In this document: positions 1 to 4,399 of the stretch, piece by piece
Layout: each line of letters opens with the position of its first letter
How positions within the stretch are numbered: position 1 is the stretch's first letter
Source: Acidobacteriota bacterium
GTDB lineage: Bacteria > Acidobacteriota > Blastocatellia > Pyrinomonadales > Pyrinomonadaceae
Reading direction: 5' to 3'
Length of the DNA: 5,230 bases
Assembly: GCA_013698055.1 (NCBI GenBank)
Contig: JACCVS010000377.1
Span: forward strand, 1 to 5,230
Made by a program: the position numbers and the translations under genes
Notes under the pieces: generated by a model
Told to the model about the DNA's origin: nothing
The model's database searches: none
What the model saw: the letters and a program-made list of their open reading frames with translations, nothing else

Positions 1-407
1 AGTCCCTTCATCAAATCCACCAGACCCGCGAAAGTGACGGGCTTGCTGATGAATGAACTCGCCCCTGAATCATAGCTGCGTAAGATATCCTCCTCCGCCT
101 TCGAGGTGGTCAGCACCACGATGGGAATTTGTCGCAGTTCGGGGTCTGCCTTGATCTCCCGCAGGGCTTCGCGTCCGTCCTTCTTCGGCATATTCAAATC
201 AAGTAGAATCAAGCCTGGACGGGGGGCGACAGCGGGCGGGGCGTATTTGCCCCGGCGGTGCAGGTAGTCCATCAAATCCTCGCCATCCGTGACGCAGTAG
301 ATGGTATTCGCCAGGCGACTTTCAGCCAGCGCATCGCATGCCAGCATGCGGTCATCCTCGTCATCATCTGCGAGCAGAATAACGATCGGTGTGTTTTCAA
401 CTTTCAT
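1..407 (-). CDS. Single-domain response regulator, Rcp1/CheY-like (3' end outside window)
   Basis: This is a receiver-only response regulator that should accept phosphate from the kinase encoded just upstream. 135 codons are visible from the ATG at 407; the frame is still open at the left edge. Rcp1-type proteins are usually about 140-150 residues, so only the last helix is probably missing. Visible landmarks are the acidic pocket ADDDEDD (Asp14-Asp16), the phospho-acceptor Asp70 in LILLDLNMPKKDG, the conserved Thr100/Thr101 in VVLTTS, and Lys122 in FISKP. The segment HRRGKYAPPAVAPRP between beta-2 and the acceptor is the extended loop typical of Rcp1 regulators that partner phytochrome-like kinases. 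No DNA-binding or enzymatic output domain is seen, so it probably acts by protein contact or phosphotransfer. Its ATG overlaps the kinase stop codon (ATGA), which implies translational coupling. The family call is firm; the downstream target is unknown. Confidence 0.9.
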   Translation of the reverse strand, partial: MKVENTPIVILLADDDEDDRMLACDALAESRLANTIYCVTDGEDLMDYLHRRGKYAPPAVAPRPGLILLDLNMPKKDGREALREIKADPELRQIPIVVLTTSKAEEDILRSYDSGASSFISKPVTFAGLVDLMKG

Positions 408-2515
408 AATGATTCCACTTCCTTCGGTTGCGTTACAGGGATGGTTACGATAAAGGTCGTGCCCTGCCCTGGGGTACTGCGAGCCGTGATTGTCCCATTG
501 TGCCGATCGACTATCTTGCGGCAGATGGCGAGGCCCACTCCTGTGCCCTCATATTCGCCTTTCACGTGCAGGCGCTGGAAGACGTTGAAGATGCGGTCGA
601 GGTATTTCTCATCAAACCCAATGCCGTTATCCTCCACTAAGATTTGGCAGAGTTGCTGGCCCAACGACGACTCGGCCATGGAGTCGGTGCTTCGTGCATC
701 CAGCCTTCGACTATAAATGCGAACGACGGGCGGGATACCTTCGCGGTAGTACTTGAGGGAATTGCTGATCAGATTCTGCAACAGCTGTCGCATCTGCATA
801 GGGTCGGCATCTATGGTTGGGAGTTCATCGATCTCGACGCGCCCTCCAGAATCTTCCAAGCGCGTTTCTAAATCGGCGCTGACATCTCTGGCTATCACAC
901 CAAGATCAGTCGAGACGAATGGTTGCCCCTTTATCGCCACCCGGGAGAATGCCATCAGGTCGGTGATCAAGGTCTGCATCCTGGCCGCCGCGCTGCACAT
1001 TCTCTGAAGGTAATCTCGACTCTGCTCATCGAGCGATTGATCGGCCTTTGATTTGAGCCGATCGCCGAAGGCCAGAATCTTCCGCAGCGGCTCCTGAAGA
1101 TCGTGCGAAGCGACCTGTGCGAAATCCTGCAACTCACGGTTACTGCGCTCTAACTTATCGGAGTAGATTTTTAACTTTTCCTCGACACGTTTACGATCAG
1201 TAACATCGCGCGCGGCGGCGAACACGCCCTGGAGTTGTCTATCCCGGTTGTAGAAGGTGGCCGCGTTGTAAGAGACCTCTGTTTTCCTGCCGTTTCTGGA
1301 ACAGGCTGTGAGTTCGTAGTCGGCAACCTTCTTTTCGCTCAGCACCCGCTTAATGCCTGCTTCGGCCCGCTCCGGATCGGTGAAGTAATTCTTGAACGGC
1401 GCGCCGATCAACTCGTCGCGCGTGCAGTCGGTGAGCGCCTCCATCTGCTTGTTAACGTCGGTGATGATGCCGAGCGGATCGGTGGTCATCAGCGCGTCCA
1501 TATTAGATTCGATGAGTGAGCGCGTGTAGAACTGCTGATCGCGCAAGCGTTGATCAAGCTTCTTTTGTTCCTCTTCGACCTGCTTGCGGGCAGTATTGTC
1601 GGTGCCGATCAACAGATAACCGATGATCGAATCCTGCACGTCGCGCAGTGCCGTGACCGACACCACGGCAGGGAACCGGCTCCCATCCTGGCGGATGTAG
1701 GTCAGCTCGTAGATGTCCTCGATCCCCCGCGACGCCTTGAAGACTAACGCCTCAAAGCCGGGAGTGATGGTCGATCCCAATTCAAGACTCAAAGCTTTGG
1801 CGCGCGCGATCACTTCCTGCGGGTCGGAGATATCAGCCGGCGTGATCTTGTTCATCACATCAGCCGCCGCGTAGCCAAGCATGCGCTCCGCGCCGACATT
1901 GAAAATCTGGATGACACCCTTCGCGTCAGTCGCGATGCTCGAGAAGTTAGCACTGTTGAAAATGGCATTTTGCAACGCTCCCGCCTTGAGCAACGCCTCT
2001 TCCGCCTGCTTTCTGGCACTGTTGTCGGTACCTATCAAAAGATAACCAATGATTCCCTCTTCGTCGTCGCGCAGTGCCGTGACCGACACGATGGCCGGGA
2101 ACCGGCTCCCGTCCTCACGGATGTAGGTCAGCTCGTAGATGTCCTCAATCCCGCGTGAGGCCTTGAACACCAGGGCTTCGAACCCTGGAGTAATCTGGGT
2201 TCCCAATTCAAGACTCAAAGCTTTGGCGCGCGCGATCACTTCCTGCGGGTCGGAGATATCAGCCGGCGTGATCTTGTTCATTACATCAGCCGCCGCGTAG
2301 CCGAGCATGCGCTCCGCGCCGACATTAAAGATTTGAATGACCCCCTTCTCATCGGTCGCGATGCTCGAGAAGTTAGCACTGTTGAAAATAGCGTTCTGCA
2401 AAGCCCCGGCTTTCAACAGAGCCTCGGCACGCCGGACCTCAGCGACGATCTCCACCGCGATGGGGTCGCCATCGAGCATCGGTTTTTGTTCTATATTTAT
2501 TGTTTCAGTGACCAT
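404..2515 (-). CDS. Soluble PAS-PAS-PAS sensor histidine kinase (phytochrome-type HisKA/HATPase)
   Basis: This 703-residue kinase should autophosphorylate on a histidine in response to a signal sensed by its PAS domains, then pass phosphate to the adjacent regulator. In order: a short N-terminal helix; PAS 1 (about 38-168) and PAS 2 (about 180-310), which are near copies; a different third PAS (about 330-440); a linker helix (441-465); HisKA with the H-box SHDLQEPLRKI (phospho-acceptor His471); and a HATPase domain with N-box LLQNLISNSLKY (Asn581/Asn585), G1 box EDNGIGF (628-634), F-box FNVFQRLH and G2 box EGTGVGLAI (656-664). All catalytic boxes are intact. No membrane segment or signal peptide is seen, so it is probably cytosolic. 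No LOV cysteine motif or haem/bilin-binding feature is recognised, so the ligand is unknown. The ATG at 2515 is chosen because GGAGGG lies four bases upstream. The insertion between the N and G1 boxes (about 603-622) is slightly long. Confidence 0.95.
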   Translation of the reverse strand: MVTETINIEQKPMLDGDPIAVEIVAEVRRAEALLKAGALQNAIFNSANFSSIATDEKGVIQIFNVGAERMLGYAAADVMNKITPADISDPQEVIARAKALSLELGTQITPGFEALVFKASRGIEDIYELTYIREDGSRFPAIVSVTALRDDEEGIIGYLLIGTDNSARKQAEEALLKAGALQNAIFNSANFSSIATDAKGVIQIFNVGAERMLGYAAADVMNKITPADISDPQEVIARAKALSLELGSTITPGFEALVFKASRGIEDIYELTYIRQDGSRFPAVVSVTALRDVQDSIIGYLLIGTDNTARKQVEEEQKKLDQRLRDQQFYTRSLIESNMDALMTTDPLGIITDVNKQMEALTDCTRDELIGAPFKNYFTDPERAEAGIKRVLSEKKVADYELTACSRNGRKTEVSYNAATFYNRDRQLQGVFAAARDVTDRKRVEEKLKIYSDKLERSNRELQDFAQVASHDLQEPLRKILAFGDRLKSKADQSLDEQSRDYLQRMCSAAARMQTLITDLMAFSRVAIKGQPFVSTDLGVIARDVSADLETRLEDSGGRVEIDELPTIDADPMQMRQLLQNLISNSLKYYREGIPPVVRIYSRRLDARSTDSMAESSLGQQLCQILVEDNGIGFDEKYLDRIFNVFQRLHVKGEYEGTGVGLAICRKIVDRHNGTITARSTPGQGTTFIVTIPVTQPKEVESL
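1574..1999 (-). repeat. PAS-encoding tandem duplication, downstream copy (residues 173-314)
   Basis: This is the second of two adjacent 426-bp units inside the kinase gene. By eye its translation differs from the first unit at 11 of 142 residues, four of them in one short surface stretch (VQDS against DEEG). The DNA is a mosaic: an exact 81-bp match (1775-1855 with 2201-2281) and another block of about 35 bp lie beside stretches with many third-position changes. Confidence 0.9.
2000..2425 (-). repeat. PAS-encoding tandem duplication, upstream copy (residues 31-172)
   Basis: This is the first unit of the 426-bp tandem duplication in the kinase gene. Both units begin with the peptide EALLKAGALQNAIFNS and end in ARKQ(A/V)E, so the duplicated module includes the PAS core and its connecting helix. 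The shared helix register would allow signal relay through stacked identical PAS domains. Confidence 0.9.
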
Positions 2516-2519
2516 TTAT

Positions 2520-2525
2520 CCCTCC
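2520..2525 (-). promoter_or_regulatory. Strong ribosome binding site of the histidine kinase gene
   Basis: On the minus strand GGAGGG lies four bases before the ATG at 2515. It is a near-complete Shine-Dalgarno sequence and fixes the kinase start codon. Confidence 0.75.
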
Positions 2526-2591
2526 GTTTTGTTTGCGGCTCGCGTACCGATGTTTTGGAAGTAATCCAAGGTTTGATTCTCACGCGAGACC

Positions 2592-2619
2592 AAATTAGAG
2601 TTTTCAACTAATAAATCAA
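2592..2619 (-). promoter_or_regulatory. Weak candidate promoter for the kinase-regulator operon
   Basis: Read on the minus strand, TTGATT (2614-2619) and TAATTT (2592-2597) are separated by 16 bases and lie about 75-100 bases upstream of the kinase start. Both boxes are imperfect and the region is AT-rich, so a chance match is quite possible. Confidence 0.25.
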
Positions 2620-2651
2620 TCCCTTTTACCAGGAAGAAAACCAAGAGAGTG

Positions 2652-2679
2652 ATATCAACGCTAGTATCAGCGGTGATAT
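2652..2679. repeat. Imperfect inverted repeat upstream of kinase operon
   Basis: The arms ATATCAACGCT (2652-2662) and AGCGGTGATAT (2669-2679) are complementary over 11 bases with one mismatch, around a 6-base loop. No T-run follows on either strand, so it does not look like an intrinsic terminator. Its place about 137 bases before the kinase start suits an operator, but that is inference. Confidence 0.5.
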
Positions 2680-2983
2680 GTAAGTAGGGGTTTTGTAATC
2701 AAGGTGTGGGATGCTGAGGAGAACGTATGGTTTAAGCGGAGTCGCTAGATATAGGTTCAGTCTGACGCTTCCTCATGTAATACTAATGTATATCAGATGC
2801 TACCTTTGCCACGTTGCAAGGAGCAATTATCGTGCCATTGCACTCGACCGCTTCCATCCAGCATTATTAGCGCTTTTCGTGATTCTTAAGTTAAACCACC
2901 AGAATGTTGAAATGCTCCCATCTTGATTTGTGGGGCGTTTGCCAGCAGTGTGTGGCGGAAAGGGAGAGACGGTTTCCTGTGTA

Positions 2984-3456
2984 AACCACCCAGCGATGGC
3001 GACCCAACCTCTCGCTACTCTCGACGCCCTTGCGCGCGATGCCACGTGGCTTCAACCACAAGATGGCGCTTCGTGACCGGTTTGCCGTGATCCGTTGGAT
3101 TCTTCCCGGTTTTAGTGCCCTCCGACCGCGGCCACGCTCGCCGAGTCCAACGAGGCGCGTGACCAGTCAATGCGGTCGGCTTGGCCGAGGCGGTCTAACA
3201 AGACGCGGTGCAACTTATGCCAGACTCCGGCCTCATGCCACTCTTTCAATCGTCGCCAGCAGGTCATCCCAGAGCCGCAGCCCATCTCTGGTGGCAGATA
3301 CTCCCACGGCAGCTCCGTAGAGAGGACAAAGAGGGTGCCCCGCAGCACGTCACGGTCGGGGACGCGTGGGCGACTGCCCTTCGACTTCTCAGGTTCGGGA
3401 GGGAGCAAAGGCTTAATGACCGCTCACAGTTCGTCAGTTATCAACTGTTTCGCCAT
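2984..3456 (-). pseudogene. Degenerate IS5-family transposase (IS427-like), multiply disrupted
   Basis: This was a DDE transposase of an IS5-family insertion sequence. The original ATG is at 3456 and reads MAKQLITDEL, then hits TGA (3424-3426) where the family has Trp (DELW). The same frame continues with clear similarity: KPLLPPEPEK, RPRVPDRDVLRG, PWEYLPPEMGCGSGMTCWRR, and DWSRASLDSASVAAVGGH, which carries the first catalytic Asp. At 3112-3114 a TAA appears; dropping one base restores KTGKNPTDHGKPVTKRHLVV down to 3054. Similarity then jumps, in a third frame, to PRGIARKGVESSERLGRHRWVV (3049-2984), which in intact relatives lies near the C-terminus. Roughly 75-80 residues carrying the second catalytic Asp are missing. 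The conserved Glu after RWVV and the last 30 or so residues are also lost. It cannot be functional. The internal open frame 3112-3408 is only a fragment and would need a TTG start. The family assignment rests on recalled family motifs. Confidence 0.9.
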
Positions 3457-3480
3457 GTCACATATTTTACACGGCGAACT

Positions 3481-3515
3481 TAGGTTTTGTTAGGGACCCT
3501 TAGTTGTAAACCCTA
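3481..3515. other. Probable left-end region of the decayed insertion sequence
   Basis: The 25-60 bases before the transposase ATG should contain the IS terminal repeat. There is a small palindrome AGGGACCCT (3492-3500) flanked by TTGTT and TAGTTG. No convincing inverted partner was found on the far side of the remnant, so the exact end and target duplication cannot be placed. Confidence 0.25.
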
Positions 3516-3520
3516 AAATC

Positions 3521-3526
3521 TATAAT
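3521..3526 (+). promoter_or_regulatory. Candidate -10 box for the ATPase-initiator operon
   Basis: A perfect TATAAT lies about 85 bases upstream of the ATPase start, in an AT-rich stretch at the edge of the IS debris. No good -35 box sits at 16-18 bases (CTTAGT or CCTTAG only), so it would be weak or activator-dependent. It would give an untranslated leader of about 75-80 bases that contains three CTGAAA motifs. Confidence 0.4.
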
Positions 3527-3540
3527 GTTAATAGTCAGTC

Positions 3541-3608
3541 CTGAAAGATTCGAGTGAGGCTGAAATAAGCGTTGATTATCACCCAAGAATCATGATACAA
3601 CCCTGAAA
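3541..3608 (+). promoter_or_regulatory. Leader with three CTGAAA motifs resembling the downstream iteron core
   Basis: CTGAAA occurs at 3541-3546, 3560-3565 and 3603-3608; the last is two bases before the ATPase start codon, in the context CCCTGAAATTATG. The same core with the same flank (CCCCTGAAATTTCA) forms the 18-bp units in the next gene. These leader copies lack the right half (TNCA), so they would be half-sites at best. Binding by the initiator to control its own operon is inference. No clear Shine-Dalgarno sequence is seen before 3611. Confidence 0.35.
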
Positions 3609-3610
3609 TT

Positions 3611-4399
3611 ATGATTGAGGATCCCTTTTCACTATCACCGAACCCAGCCACGCTATTCATCACCCCTGGCCTAAAAAGCGCCCTGCACAAGATCCGCTAC
3701 ACGATTCACAAGCGGCAAGGTCTGACCTGTATTCTGGGTGATGTAGGAATGGGCAAATCGAGCGTCGTACGGCTCCTCTATGGCGATTTTCTCGCCCGGG
3801 AGGACTATCGCACCGCCTTTATCCCGAATCCCTCCTTTAAGAGTGATTTTGCCTTTTTACAGGGACTTTGTGGTGAATTGGACGTACCTCTGAGAAAGAG
3901 TTATTTCAAGCAGGAGAACGAACTCAAAGATTATCTGGCCGAACAATACAGCAACAAAGTCAATGTCGTTATCTTCGTGGATGAGGCACAGAAGCTCGAC
4001 CAGAAGATGTTGGAATCAATCCGCTCGATGTTGAATTTCGAGACCAACACGGCAAAGCTTATTCAGTTTGTCCTCGCCGGTCAGCTCGAACTCCGCGACC
4101 GACTCAAAGAAGAAAGGAATAAGGCAATAGATTCTAGGGTCTTCGCCTATTCCCTTCTGGATCCGCTTTCCTTCAGCGAGATGAAGCGAATGATCGTTCA
4201 CCGTTGCGAGCAAGCTGAAATGCCGCTTCCCTTCCCAGAAGAAGTCATGGAAGCCATCTACGAGATGACGAAGGGCATTCCGCGTGAAATCCTGAAACTC
4301 TGTGCACAGGCTTATGAGACTTCGACAAATCTGATGGGAGAGAAATCCGTCACGATGGAGGCTTTTGAGATTGTGCGTGAGGACATTGTGCGCGTATGA
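3611..4399 (+). CDS. AAA ATPase of the ExeA/TniB/MuB type
   Basis: This 262-residue P-loop ATPase should be cytosolic. The N-terminus DPFSLSPNPATLFITPGL is the ExeA-like lead-in, which supports the start at 3611 despite a poor ribosome binding site. The Walker A motif is GDVGMGKSS (43-51, Lys49) and Walker B is VVIFVDEAQ (119-127, Asp124-Glu125). A sensor-1-like strand QFVLAGQ (152-158) follows, then a possible arginine finger at Arg176 in DSRV and a sensor-2 motif GIPREILKLC (222-231, Arg225). There is no peptidoglycan-binding or membrane domain, so a secretion role like that of full-length ExeA is unlikely. Relatives include transposition regulators (TniB, MuB) and DnaC-like loaders. Its stop overlaps the start of the winged-helix initiator-like gene, which favours work on DNA beside that protein, for example helicase loading or regulated assembly at an origin. 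The family is firm; the precise job is inferred. Confidence 0.92.
   Translation: MIEDPFSLSPNPATLFITPGLKSALHKIRYTIHKRQGLTCILGDVGMGKSSVVRLLYGDFLAREDYRTAFIPNPSFKSDFAFLQGLCGELDVPLRKSYFKQENELKDYLAEQYSNKVNVVIFVDEAQKLDQKMLESIRSMLNFETNTAKLIQFVLAGQLELRDRLKEERNKAIDSRVFAYSLLDPLSFSEMKRMIVHRCEQAEMPLPFPEEVMEAIYEMTKGIPREILKLCAQAYETSTNLMGEKSVTMEAFEIVREDIVRV

Larger units (their letters stand above)
2526..2983. other. Gene-free stretch between kinase start and transposase remnant
   Basis: This stretch of about 460 bp holds no coding region I can support. Short open frames exist on both strands (for example 2711-2926 plus and 2827-3045 minus), but they lack a ribosome binding site and recognisable domains. 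The contents I can name are a weak promoter candidate near 2592-2619, an imperfect inverted repeat at 2652-2679, and two copies of TAAACCACC 90 bp apart (2892-2900 and 2982-2990), the second at the point where transposase similarity ends. Part of it may be remains of the insertion sequence or its flank. Confidence 0.5.

Noticed and set aside
1574..2425. LOV photoreceptor or haem-binding PAS domains
   Set aside because: No NCRFLQ-type flavin cysteine motif or clear haem histidine context is present; the ligand stays unknown.
258..2611. Several plus-strand open frames (258-716, 428-640, 644-871, 753-1007, 1235-1519, 1550-1747, 1970-2158, 2333-2611 and others)
   Set aside because: They lie antisense to the kinase and regulator genes, have no recognisable domains, and two of them mirror the PAS duplication, as shadows would.
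2711..2926. Plus-strand open frame of 71 codons in the gap
   Set aside because: No ribosome binding site, no recognisable domain, and composition like non-coding sequence.
2827..3045. Minus-strand open frame of 72 codons
   Set aside because: It overlaps the transposase remnant out of register with the frame that shows family similarity (PRGIARKGVESSERLGRHRWVV), so it is a shadow.
3030..3493. Plus-strand open frames opposite the transposase
   Set aside because: They are antisense to the clear transposase similarity and have no domain of their own.
2685..3515. Terminal inverted repeats of the IS at about 2685 and 3515
   Set aside because: The match between the TAGGGGTTTTG region and the inward-reading TAGGGTTTACA region is only about 9 of 15 after a gap, too weak to call ends.
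4016..4213. Minus-strand open frame inside the ATPase gene
   Set aside because: Antisense shadow of a well-supported AAA ATPase.
3611..4399. Type II secretion ATPase ExeA/GspA
   Set aside because: The protein stops after the AAA module, with no membrane or peptidoglycan-binding region and no secretion genes nearby.
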